64,000 bases of DNA. Origin: Acidobacteriota bacterium (GTDB lineage: Bacteria; Acidobacteriota; Terriglobia; Bryobacterales; Bryobacteraceae). Of the stretch, positions 19,105-27,334 are shown piece after piece (the stretch's first letter is position 1; every line of letters begins with the position of its first letter). The position numbers and the translations under genes were made by a program. The stretch spans positions 1 through 64,000 of the forward strand of contig JACQZR010000147.1 of assembly GCA_016213775.1 (NCBI GenBank). The letters run 5' to 3'. The notes under the pieces were generated by a model. That model was not told the DNA's origin. It ran no database searches and was given only the letters and a program-made list of their open reading frames with translations.

Positions 19105-19461
19105 CTTAGCTAGAGACCCGCGAACGCAAGTACAAATGGACCCCCGTGCGCGCTTGCCGGTTAACATGACGTGCGGGTCGTGGCTCCCCATCGTGGAGAC
19201 GTTTCGAACTCTGGTGGCCTGCCCGCCGCCGGCGATCCGAGGGCTGTCCGCACAGCTTCAGCATCTTGCGGGTTGTTGAGTCGGGGCGGCTCTGGCGCGC
19301 CAGGGGAGATGAAGGGTATTCTGCGGAGTCCGGATTTACCGGGACATGCGGTCGCGCCACATGGGATGTATTGCCCACCGGTCGTGGAAGAAAGAGAGTG
19401 GAGGGGTCCTCGTTCTCCCGCGCGCCGCGAAAGGCGGGTGTAGAATCGGGGCAGAGGAATC
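19105..19461. other. Non-coding stretch, nothing recognised
   Basis: 357 bp between the HEAT-repeat gene and the next plus-strand gene. Short frames here have no ribosome site and no protein-like composition. I see no tRNA, repeat or clear terminator; it presumably holds the promoter for the gene at 19462, but no convincing -35/-10 pair stands out. Confidence 0.5.
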
Positions 19462-20457
19462 ATGATCACGCTGCATCGCGACGGGGGCCGGGCCTGGCTT
19501 GAGGGGGTGACCGGCTGGTCGTGGCGGAATCGGCGGAGCTCGATACACGCGGCGCAGGCAGCCGTGATGGAAGCGCTAGGCGAGGCCGTCTCGTATGAGC
19601 ACTTGGTCGGCGTATCCGCGCTCGCTTTTCGGATGCAACTCAGTAAAGAAGGCTTCTGCCCCAGTTCGCCGAATGCGTTCTGCGGCTATCAATGTGTGGC
19701 TCGCTCTACCGAGTCGCTGCCTTGGAAAGTACTCGTCTGCGGAGGGAAACCCGAAGGGGAAGAAGAAAGTACCGGCGAGATCCGTCGAGCGATTGTCGAT
19801 AGCATCGACCGTGGCGTCCCCGTGCAGTATGGACGAGAGGAAGACGGAATCATCGTCGGATATCAGAAGGGCGGCGAGGAGTGGCTTTGCTTTCACCCTG
19901 AGCGGGACGATGGCAAGACGATAGCCATAGAGACTACCTTGGGCTGGGGAGTGGCGATATTCACGGCCAGAAGGGAGGAACGGCCTGAACGTGGTGCTCT
20001 GGCCATGGCCGCGTTTCAGCAAGCAATTCGGATGGCCGGCGCACGGCGGGCTGGAGGCTACTTCGTTGGCCACGACGCCTGGGACGAGTACATCGCCCGC
20101 CTGGAGAACTACGATGCGGTGAACGGCAAGGCTTCCAGGGACGCCATTCTAGGAAACGCTTGGATCTATGTTTGTCTGGCACACCACAGGGCCTGCGCCG
20201 CGAGCTACCTCCGAGATGTCGCCGGCGTATTCCCAGCCGTGGTCGCCGGAGTCTTGGAGAAAGCGGCCGACCTGTATGACGCAATCTCGATGCATGTTCT
20301 GACGGACGACGGGCAGGTACTCACCGGTCTGTGGACTGGCGAAGCGTTTCGGGAGCAGGTCAAGAGACTCCAGCATGCGCTTCCGTTGGAGCGCCGCGCC
20401 ATCGCCGCTCTTGTGGAGGCGATCGGACTAGCGGGACAGCGGTCGAGCGCTGCCTAG
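19462..20457 (+). CDS. Hypothetical protein resembling BtrH / C39-peptidase-like fold
   Basis: 331-residue cytoplasmic protein with an AGAGGAATC sequence before the ATG. The pattern is a short beta start (LHRDGGRAWLEGV), a helix, LVGVSALAFRM, then SIDRGVPVQYGREEDGIIVGY and FHPERDDG, and a mostly helical C-terminal half. This recalls proteins with a BtrH-type N-terminal domain or cysteine-peptidase-like fold found in Bacillota and soil bacteria, some of them acyl transferases. The assignment is tentative: several Cys are present (FCGYQC) but I cannot identify a catalytic triad. No operon partner is evident. Confidence 0.6.
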   Translation: MITLHRDGGRAWLEGVTGWSWRNRRSSIHAAQAAVMEALGEAVSYEHLVGVSALAFRMQLSKEGFCPSSPNAFCGYQCVARSTESLPWKVLVCGGKPEGEEESTGEIRRAIVDSIDRGVPVQYGREEDGIIVGYQKGGEEWLCFHPERDDGKTIAIETTLGWGVAIFTARREERPERGALAMAAFQQAIRMAGARRAGGYFVGHDAWDEYIARLENYDAVNGKASRDAILGNAWIYVCLAHHRACAASYLRDVAGVFPAVVAGVLEKAADLYDAISMHVLTDDGQVLTGLWTGEAFREQVKRLQHALPLERRAIAALVEAIGLAGQRSSAA

Positions 20458-20509
20458 ACCGGCGTGGAAGCCGTGGGGGCTAAGCCGCCAGACCCGTGAT
20501 GGAGTACGC

Positions 20510-20989
20510 CTAGTAGCGCTTCGTCAACATCGGGACTCCGTCTTTATTGGGCTTCCGCGCCAGCCGCGAAGGACTGAATATCGAGATCGTGATCTCGGCC
20601 CGGTAGAGCACCTTACAGCCGTTCTCCAGGTGGCCTCCAAAGGCCGCCCCTTCGGGCGACGACAGCGTCATGTGCAGATGCGGTTCCCTCGCCGCGATCA
20701 GGCCGTTCACGTTCAGGATCTCCATTGGACCCTTCTTCGTCGTGAACAAGTCCTCCGGTTTGTCGGCCAGCGACTTCACACCGTGCCAGGTGCACTCCTG
20801 GAGAGATCCGGCCGCGGTCATCACGGCTCCGTCCCGGATGTCGTGCTTTTTGATGGCATCTTGAATGGATTCGAGCAGCAGATCGCCGCGATCCAGACGT
20901 AGCACGATGACTCTCTGCACGTTGAAGGGTCCAAAGCTCTCACCAGCCAGGGCGAGCAGCGGTGTCAGGGCGAGCAGTAGGCGTTTCAC
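20510..20989 (-). CDS. Secreted PPC (DUF296)-domain protein
   Basis: 159 residues: a signal peptide (MKRLLLALTPLLALAGE), then a PPC/DUF296 domain over most of the chain. The diagnostic text is ILRLDRGDLLLESI-like (VLRLDRGDLLLESI), AVMTAAGSLQE, HLHMTLSSPEGAAFGGHL and CKVLYRAEITI. PPC domains form trimers and occur in plant AT-hook proteins and bacterial proteins of unknown function; the conserved His residues may bind metal. Export of a PPC protein is unusual. It is convergent with the preceding gene and divergent from the dipeptidase at 21022. Confidence 0.8.
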   Translation of the reverse strand: MKRLLLALTPLLALAGESFGPFNVQRVIVLRLDRGDLLLESIQDAIKKHDIRDGAVMTAAGSLQECTWHGVKSLADKPEDLFTTKKGPMEILNVNGLIAAREPHLHMTLSSPEGAAFGGHLENGCKVLYRAEITISIFSPSRLARKPNKDGVPMLTKRY

Positions 20990-21021
20990 GTTGACAGTCT
21001 ATCGCATGCTACGCTCCCCAC

Positions 21022-22137
21022 ATGCGGCTTCTGTTCTGCTTGTTCTTCAGCGCGGCCCTGCACGCGCAGGCGATTCGTTATTCGGATGTCGACGTGATGC
21101 GCATTCACCGCTCGCTGTTACTGATCGACACGCACAACGACGTCACCAGTTTCACGGTTGAAGGAATGAACATCGCCCAGCCGCAGCCCAAGCGCCACAC
21201 CGATGTTCCCAAACTGCGGCAGGGTAACGTGGGCGCGGTGTTCTTTGCGGTCTACGTCGCCGCCAAATCGGTGGAAGGCAACCACGCCGCGCACCGCACG
21301 CTGGAGATGATCGACACGGTACGGACCGACATCATTGCGCGCCATCCAAAGGACTTTCAACTCGCCACAACTGCCGATGAGATCGTTGCGGCGCGCAAGG
21401 CCGGCAGGATCGCCGCGCTGCTCGGCATCGAAGGCGGCCACGCTATCGAAGACAGCCTCCGTCTGCTGCGAACCTATCGCGACCTCGGGGTCCGCTACAT
21501 GACGCTCACCCATTCGAACAATAACAACTGGGCCGATTCTTCCGGCGATGTGCCCAGGCACAACGGCCTCACCAGACTCGGGCGCGACGTGGTTGCCGGG
21601 ATGAACCGCCTCGGCATGATGGTGGACATTTCGCACGTCGCCGACCGGACTTTCTATGACGTCCTGCAGAGCACCAAAGCTCCGGTGTTTGCGTCGCACT
21701 CGTCCTGCCGCGCGCTCTCCAATATCCCGCGCAACATGACCGACGACATGATCAGGGCGCTCGCGAGAAACGGCGGCGTCATTCAGATCAACTTCGGCTG
21801 TGAGTTCCTTTCACAGGCGTCCGCGGACAGCTCGTCATGGTCGAATCCGAAGGTGAAGCCGGGGGCACGGACAACGCGCGCCAAACTGTCCGACGTGGTG
21901 TCGCACATCCGCCACGTCATCAAGATCGCCGGTGTCGATCACGCCGGCATCGGCAGTGATTTCGACGGAGTCCCGTGCACTCCGGAAGGGCTGGACGATG
22001 TATCGAAGTTCCCGAATCTGACGCGGGCACTGTTGGAGAGTGGTCTCACTGCAACGGACATCGAGAAGGTCTACGGGGGCAATCTGCTCCGGGTCATGCG
22101 TGCGGTGGAGAAGACCGCCACGGAACTGAGCCGGTAG
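21022..22137 (+). CDS. Membrane dipeptidase (peptidase M19 family), secreted
   Basis: Zinc dipeptidase of the renal dipeptidase family, 371 residues with an N-terminal signal peptide (MRLLFCLFFSAALHAQA). Metal-site motifs are IDTHND (H38, D40), GIEGGHAIEDS with the bridging Glu, MVDISHVAD and FASHSSCRAL. The C-terminus has GIGSDFDGV and the typical YGGNLLRV. It is likely to hydrolyse dipeptides in the periplasm. The next gene starts about 150 nt downstream on the same strand. Confidence 0.93.
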   Translation: MRLLFCLFFSAALHAQAIRYSDVDVMRIHRSLLLIDTHNDVTSFTVEGMNIAQPQPKRHTDVPKLRQGNVGAVFFAVYVAAKSVEGNHAAHRTLEMIDTVRTDIIARHPKDFQLATTADEIVAARKAGRIAALLGIEGGHAIEDSLRLLRTYRDLGVRYMTLTHSNNNNWADSSGDVPRHNGLTRLGRDVVAGMNRLGMMVDISHVADRTFYDVLQSTKAPVFASHSSCRALSNIPRNMTDDMIRALARNGGVIQINFGCEFLSQASADSSSWSNPKVKPGARTTRAKLSDVVSHIRHVIKIAGVDHAGIGSDFDGVPCTPEGLDDVSKFPNLTRALLESGLTATDIEKVYGGNLLRVMRAVEKTATELSR

Positions 22138-22283
22138 GCGGAGAGCATGGATGATATTTGCGGTAGGCGCGCCAATAGCGCGAGGTTGCGCAAACTCCGA
22201 CCGGACGATTGTGCCAAATCGCTCAAAACGGCGCGCCGTCCGTGGGGCTGTGTCACGGCCAGCGAATTGCTCTCAACCGGTGC

Positions 22284-23468
22284 ATGCCAGTTTCCACTTC
22301 TCGTCGAACGTTTCTTGCGGCAGCCGCCACAGCGCAATCGGCTGCACGGGTTTGGGGTGCCAATGAACGTGTCCGTCTCGGAATCATCGGCACCGGCGGG
22401 CGCGGCCAGCACCTCATTCGGATGGCTAAACAGGCTGGCGGCGTCGAGTGGGTGGCCCTCAGCGACGCATGGGACCGGCGGCGTGCGCAAGGGGCTGATC
22501 TGATCGGTCAGCCGGTGGAGAAGTTCGCCGATTACCGCTCGCTGCTGGACCGCAAGGACATCGACGCGGTTATCGTGGCCACGCTCGATCACTGGCATTC
22601 CCGCATGACGGTGGATGCCTGCAATGCGGGCAAGGACGTGTTTGTGGAGAAGCCGATGACTTCGCAGCCGATGCAGGGCCACGATGTCGTGAAGGCCGTA
22701 CGCCAGACCGGGCGCATCGTGCAGGTGGGCGTGCAGCAACGCAGCCTCGCCCATTTCATCGAAGCCAAGAAGCGCTTCTTCGACACCGGGCTTATCGGAA
22801 AAGTGAACATGGTCCGCACGCTGTGGAACGCCAACGGAGGCTATCTTACCCCGGTGCCGCAGGGGATGGAACACAAGCCCGATGGACTCGATTGGCACGC
22901 TGTGCTCGGCTGGCTGCCGAAGATCCCGTGGGACCCCAAGCGTTACTTCAACCGTTTTGCCTATTGGGATTTCGCTACCGGCGGACAGACGGGCGGCTTG
23001 TTCGTCCACATGGTGGATGTGGTCCACTGGTTTCTCGGCAACAGGCGTCCACTCTCGGCGGTGGCGCTGGGAGGCATTTACCGTTTCCCGGATGGACGCG
23101 ACACGCCGGACAATATCAACTTCATCCTCGATTATCCCGGCGGATTGAACGTCACCTTTGAGGCGACCATCACCGATATGCATCCCAAGGAATCGGCCGA
23201 CATCGTCTTCATGGGCGACGGCGGGCGGCTGAATATTTTCCGTTATGGCTACCGTTTCCTGCCGGCTGATCGCAAGGCGCCGGAGATCACCGCCGGATCG
23301 AGCCCCGAAGTGGCGCACATGGCCAACTGGATCGAGTGCGTGCGGTCGCGCAAACAGCCCAACGCCGATGCCGTCGAAGGGCATTATTCGGCGATGGCGT
23401 GCCACATCGGTAATCTGGCGTATCAGCAGAAGAATCGGGTAACTTGGAAGGCGGAATGGGACGTATGA
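22284..23468 (+). CDS. Gfo/Idh/MocA-family oxidoreductase, Tat-exported
   Basis: 394-residue NAD(P)-dependent oxidoreductase starting at the ATG at 22284. The upstream 25 in-frame codons are discarded because MPVSTSRRTFLAAAA is a twin-arginine signal. The Rossmann loop is LGIIGTGGRG, and the conserved EKP motif is in VFVEKPMTSQ. It ends with the usual helix ACHIGNLAYQQKN. Tat-exported members are abundant in Acidobacteria and Planctomycetes and probably act on periplasmic sugars or glycosides. The stop overlaps the ATG of the ThuA gene (ATGA), so the two are translationally coupled and probably work on the same compound. Confidence 0.9.
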   Translation: MPVSTSRRTFLAAAATAQSAARVWGANERVRLGIIGTGGRGQHLIRMAKQAGGVEWVALSDAWDRRRAQGADLIGQPVEKFADYRSLLDRKDIDAVIVATLDHWHSRMTVDACNAGKDVFVEKPMTSQPMQGHDVVKAVRQTGRIVQVGVQQRSLAHFIEAKKRFFDTGLIGKVNMVRTLWNANGGYLTPVPQGMEHKPDGLDWHAVLGWLPKIPWDPKRYFNRFAYWDFATGGQTGGLFVHMVDVVHWFLGNRRPLSAVALGGIYRFPDGRDTPDNINFILDYPGGLNVTFEATITDMHPKESADIVFMGDGGRLNIFRYGYRFLPADRKAPEITAGSSPEVAHMANWIECVRSRKQPNADAVEGHYSAMACHIGNLAYQQKNRVTWKAEWDV

Positions 23469-24907
23469 ACTGGAATGTGATTGCGCTCGGGGCCATCATC
23501 GCGGCGAGTGCCGCAGCGGCTGACCCGTCGCCGTTTTTCAAGCCCGGCAAGGCCCGGCTGTTGATTCTCTCGGGCCGCAACAATCATGACTGGCGATCGA
23601 CCACGCCGCGCTTGAGACAGATCATCGAAGCCACAGGGCGGTTCGATGTGCGCGTCACTGAGGAGCCCGGCGGACTGACTGCGGCAACGCTGGTGCCCTT
23701 TGACGCGATCCTCTCCGACTACAACGGCCCGCGTTGGGGCGAAGTGGCCGAGCGCGCCGTGGAGGAGTTCGTTCGTTCCGGGAAAGGCCTCGTTGCCTAT
23801 CATGCCGCAGCCTATGCATTTGGCGACATGGATATTCTGGGCGACAACCACGTCCACACCGGCGTGCATGAACCGCCGTGGCCCGCCTATGCGCGGATGA
23901 TCGGCGCGAAGTGGGCTGGTACGGACCCTAAGACCGGACACGGAGACCGCCATCTGTTTCAGGTGAAGTGGGCCAATCGCGACCATCCGCTCACCGGTGG
24001 CGACGCATTTGCCATCTCCGATGAGCTGTATCACAACTTCCGCATGCAGCCCGGAGTGCAGTTGCTGGCCACTGCGTTTGATGCGCCAGAGCGCCGCGGG
24101 ACGGGCAAGGATGAGCCGATCGCCTGGACGGTACCGTTCGGGCAGGGACGCGTGTTCTACACCGCGCTTGGTCACGACACCGCCGCGATGACTTCCCCGG
24201 GGTTCGTGGCGCTGATGCAGCGCGCGGCACTGTGGGCGGCGCAAGTAAAGCCCGCTGAAAGCGCGGTAGCCAAGCCGGTTCGCGTCACCGTCGTGACCGG
24301 TGGCCATGATCACGAACCCAGCTTTTACACCGTTTTCGACAAGGCTACCGGCTGGCAGGTACGCGTCAATCCGCACCCTATCGCCTATCGGGGCGACATT
24401 CGCAAGAACTGTGATGTGCTGGTCACCTACGACATGATTCAGGAACTCCCCGACGCGCAGAAGACGAATCTACGGAACTTTCTGGAGGCAGGCAAAGGCG
24501 CGGTGATCCTGCATCACGCGTTGGCGGGTTTTCAGGATTGGGAATGGTGGTGGAAAGAAGTGATGGGGGCGCGCTATCTTCTGAAGGCTGAGAACGGGAT
24601 GCCGGCTTCCACTTATTTGCATGACGTGCAGCTTGAGGTCAAACCGGTTGGGTCGCATCCGGTGCTGCGCGGCGTCCCGGCGATGACCATCGAAGACGAG
24701 ACCTACAAGAAGATGTGGTTTGCTCCGGATCTCAAGGTTCTGCTGCGGACGGAGCATCCAACGAGCGACGGTCCGGTGGCGTGGATCAGCCCGTACACCC
24801 GGTCGCGAGTGGTTGTCATTCAATTAGGGCACGGCTCGGCGGCGCACCGGCATCCATCCTTCCAGCAACTGGTGCGGAATGCGGTGCAGTGGGCGGCGGG
24901 ACGCTAG
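23465..24907 (+). CDS. Secreted protein with two ThuA domains
   Basis: 480 residues from the ATG at 23465, which overlaps the upstream stop; a signal peptide follows (MNWNVIALGAIIAASAAAA). Two ThuA-type glutamine-amidotransferase-like domains are visible. The first (about 25-240) has LLILSGRNNHDW, VAYHAAAYAFG and GQGRVFYTALGHDT. The second (about 255-480) has VTVVTGGHDHEPSF, AVILHHALAGFQDWEW and VVVIQLGHGS. ThuA is linked to trehalose and other sugar utilisation, but its chemistry is not firmly known. Single-domain proteins are the norm, so the tandem form is notable. Confidence 0.88.
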   Translation: MNWNVIALGAIIAASAAAADPSPFFKPGKARLLILSGRNNHDWRSTTPRLRQIIEATGRFDVRVTEEPGGLTAATLVPFDAILSDYNGPRWGEVAERAVEEFVRSGKGLVAYHAAAYAFGDMDILGDNHVHTGVHEPPWPAYARMIGAKWAGTDPKTGHGDRHLFQVKWANRDHPLTGGDAFAISDELYHNFRMQPGVQLLATAFDAPERRGTGKDEPIAWTVPFGQGRVFYTALGHDTAAMTSPGFVALMQRAALWAAQVKPAESAVAKPVRVTVVTGGHDHEPSFYTVFDKATGWQVRVNPHPIAYRGDIRKNCDVLVTYDMIQELPDAQKTNLRNFLEAGKGAVILHHALAGFQDWEWWWKEVMGARYLLKAENGMPASTYLHDVQLEVKPVGSHPVLRGVPAMTIEDETYKKMWFAPDLKVLLRTEHPTSDGPVAWISPYTRSRVVVIQLGHGSAAHRHPSFQQLVRNAVQWAAGR

Positions 24908-24910
24908 CCG

Positions 24911-24928
24911 AACACTTCGTCGAGTGTT
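24911..24928 (+). terminator. Possible hairpin after the ThuA gene
   Basis: AACACT-TCGTCG-AGTGTT forms a perfect 6-bp stem with a 6-nt loop, three bases after the ThuA stop. No T-tract follows, so an intrinsic terminator is only a possibility. Confidence 0.3.
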
Positions 24929-25029
24929 GAGGTGTGTAAGGAACGGATGGTTCAGCGCTCGATGCCGGACACCTCCGCGCGTCCCTCCGTCCGCACTCGC
25001 AGTCCAAGCTGCAGGTCACCGGCGGACGC

Positions 25030-25260
25030 CGCCGCCAGTCAGAATCGTATTGGGCAAACGATTCGAAGTGAATCGCTGTTTCAGCGCCGCTGTGGCTCAT
25101 GCGGTAGAGCTGGTCGACTCGCAGGGTGGGAATGTTCAATTCACGGTCGAGGCGTTCGATCACAGCCGGGAGGAATGGGCAGGTTGGCCACCACTCGCAG
25201 TAGCGAGAGTTCCTCGTCCTCGGCCAGCAATTTGAACGATCGGTCAATGGGCGCGCTCAT
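25030..25260 (-). pseudogene. Frameshifted remnant of an unidentified gene
   Basis: On the minus strand an ATG at 25260 opens MSAPIDRSFKLLAEDEELSL...VVANLP. The frame then breaks near 25168-25178, and the protein-like reading continues in another frame as LPAVIERLDRELNIPTLRVD and YRMSHSGAETAIHFESFAQY until about 25037. The two halves join into one plausible N-terminal domain, recalling Rpn/PD-(D/E)XK-like hypothetical proteins (the HFESFAQYD text), but that family call is weak. Nothing convincing follows, so the 3' part is lost or decayed. It lies in the 410-bp gap between the ThuA gene and the dehydrogenase at 25318. Confidence 0.5.
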
Positions 25261-25317
25261 TCTATGGAGATAGTGCCGCCAGCGAGTGATTCCTCTCAGA
25301 TGTGTTGAGATGAAAAG

Positions 25318-26079
25318 ATGCGAAGGTTGGAAAACAAAGTGTGCGTCATCACGGGCGCGGCGAATGGGATTGGCGCGGCGATGGCGGCGCTGTTTGCCCG
25401 CGAAGGCGCGCGCGTGGTGGTAGCCGATGTTGACGAGCGCCGCGGGACCGCAGTTGCCGCGGCCCTCCCGGACGCGCTTTTCGTGAAGGCTGACGTGTCG
25501 CGAAGCAGTGACGTCGACGCCCTGTTCGCGGCCACGGTGGAGCGTTACGGCGGTCTGGACGTGCTGGTGAACAATGCCATCAGCCTCACCGGCGATACCA
25601 CCATCGTCGAGGAAGACGAGGCCGTCTTTGATCACACGATCGCGGTGTGCCTGAAAGGCCCGTTCCTGTGCACGCGGCGGGCGATCCCGCTGATGGAGAA
25701 ACGCGGCGGAGGCAGCATCGTGACGATGTCGAGCGTGAACGCGCTGCTTGGTGTTGGTGAGACCGCCTACACGGCGGCCAAGGGCGGGCTCATCTCGATG
25801 ATGCGTCTCGTCGCCGCCGAGTACGGAAGCAGGAAGATCCGCTCCAACATGATTTGCCCCGGCACTATCGAGACCGAGACGTGCATGAGCTACTGGCAGC
25901 AGTTCCCGGAAGGCTACCGCAAGCTCCTCGACATGTATCCGCTGGGGCGGATAGGGAAGCCGGAGGAAGTGGCGCAATACGCGCTGTTTCTCGCATCGGA
26001 GGAATCGGCGTTTGTGACCGGGGCGGTGTGCGTGGTGGATGGCGGACTGCTGGCGGGGCGGCGTTTCGAGACGGCCTGA
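25318..26079 (+). CDS. SDR-family oxidoreductase
   Basis: 253-residue classical short-chain dehydrogenase with TGAANGIGAAMA, VLVNNAIS in the NNAG position, the catalytic Ser in TMSSVNA, and AYTAAKGG with the Tyr/Lys pair. The family end is TGAVCVVDGG. Its neighbours are a Gfo/Idh/MocA protein and a glycoside hydrolase, so oxidation of a released sugar is a reasonable guess. The start context is TGTTGAGATGAAAAG ATG, a weak ribosome site. Confidence 0.85.
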   Translation: MRRLENKVCVITGAANGIGAAMAALFAREGARVVVADVDERRGTAVAAALPDALFVKADVSRSSDVDALFAATVERYGGLDVLVNNAISLTGDTTIVEEDEAVFDHTIAVCLKGPFLCTRRAIPLMEKRGGGSIVTMSSVNALLGVGETAYTAAKGGLISMMRLVAAEYGSRKIRSNMICPGTIETETCMSYWQQFPEGYRKLLDMYPLGRIGKPEEVAQYALFLASEESAFVTGAVCVVDGGLLAGRRFETA

Positions 26080-26121
26080 CGGAGGTTTGGTGGTCGGCGT
26101 GCTTGGTTTCCAGGGAAACCT

Positions 26122-27324
26122 ATGGAACCAACCAACGAACGCCGTGCATTCCTTGGCTCTGCCGCCGCGGGCCTGCTGATTCTCAAACCGGAGACCGTTT
26201 TTGGCTCAGCCGCCAACTCGACCGTTGAGGTTGGACTCATCGGCTGCGGCGGAAGAGGCAACTGGATCTCGCCCTTCTTTGTGGAGTTCACCGGGGCCCG
26301 CTTCGTCGCGCTGGCCGACGTTCAAAAGGCCCACCTCGACACAACGCGCGAAAAGCTGAAGGTGGGTGCTTCCAGGGCCTACTACGGACCAGACGCCTAC
26401 AAGGAACTCGCGGCCTCAAAGCTCGATGCCGTGATCATCGAAACTCCTCCGTTATTCCACCCCGAGCATGCCGAGGCTGCGGTGGCCGCGGGAAAGCATG
26501 TATTTCTGGCGAAGCCGGTGGCGGTGGACGTTCCAGGCTGCAAGGGCATTCTCGCCAGCGGCGCAAAGGCGAAGCAGAAGAACCTGAGTTTTCTGGTGGA
26601 CTTTCAGACACGTGCCCAGCCGGTGTTTCAGGAGTGCGCACAACGGGTGCAGCGAGGCGACATCGGAAAGCCAGCCATGGGACAAGTCTTCTATTTCGCG
26701 GGCCGGCCGGCGGCGGACAAACGCAAACCGGGCATGGATCCGGGGCAGGGAAGGGTCCTCAACTTCTACATGGACCGGGCGCTTGGTGGCGATATTATTG
26801 TCGAGCAGAATATCCATGTCATCGATGTCGCCAACTGGTATCTGAACAGCCATCCGGACAAGGCGCACGGCACCGGCGGGCGCACGAATTGGAAGGGAAC
26901 TAAGTTCGATGCCGGGGATGCTTATGATCATTTCGTCATCAGTTTCTGGTATCCCGGCGATGTGCATGTTAGTTTCGCCTCGCACCAGCTTACACGGACG
27001 TTCCCGGATATGTGTATCCGCTGTTTTGGCATTGACGGCGCGGTCGATTCGCACTACGGCGGACTGGTGAAGATCACCGGCCCCAATGCCTGGGTTGGCG
27101 CGGAGAAGGACGACACCTTCCGGTCAGGGGCCATTAATAATGCCAAGGCGTTTATCCAGAGCGTGCGGGATGGTAAGCCGGTGAATAATACGGAAACGGC
27201 GGTGGAGAGTAATTTGACGGCCATTCTCGGGAGAATGGCGGCGTACCAGCAGAAGACTGTTACTTGGGCGGAGATGATGAGCAGTACGGAGCGGTTATCG
27301 GCGGATTTGAAGTTACGGTGGTAA
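26122..27324 (+). CDS. Gfo/Idh/MocA-family oxidoreductase, Tat-type N-terminus
   Basis: 400-residue oxidoreductase with an N-terminus of the twin-arginine kind (ERRAFLGSAAAGLLI). The Rossmann loop is VGLIGCGGRGNW; the EKP-equivalent reads FLAKPVAVD, so the usual Glu is replaced by Ala. The C-terminal beta domain has GGDIIVEQNIHVIDVANW, as in many secreted members from Planctomycetes and Acidobacteria. It starts 42 nt after the dehydrogenase and ends 10 nt before the glycoside hydrolase, which suggests a three-gene operon for uptake or breakdown of a glycoside. Confidence 0.9.
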   Translation: MEPTNERRAFLGSAAAGLLILKPETVFGSAANSTVEVGLIGCGGRGNWISPFFVEFTGARFVALADVQKAHLDTTREKLKVGASRAYYGPDAYKELAASKLDAVIIETPPLFHPEHAEAAVAAGKHVFLAKPVAVDVPGCKGILASGAKAKQKNLSFLVDFQTRAQPVFQECAQRVQRGDIGKPAMGQVFYFAGRPAADKRKPGMDPGQGRVLNFYMDRALGGDIIVEQNIHVIDVANWYLNSHPDKAHGTGGRTNWKGTKFDAGDAYDHFVISFWYPGDVHVSFASHQLTRTFPDMCIRCFGIDGAVDSHYGGLVKITGPNAWVGAEKDDTFRSGAINNAKAFIQSVRDGKPVNNTETAVESNLTAILGRMAAYQQKTVTWAEMMSSTERLSADLKLRW

Positions 27325-27334
27325 GGAGTTACAA

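Noticed and set aside
22071-23405. 444-codon minus-strand frame
   Set aside because: Antisense to the Gfo/Idh/MocA gene; no recognisable protein features.
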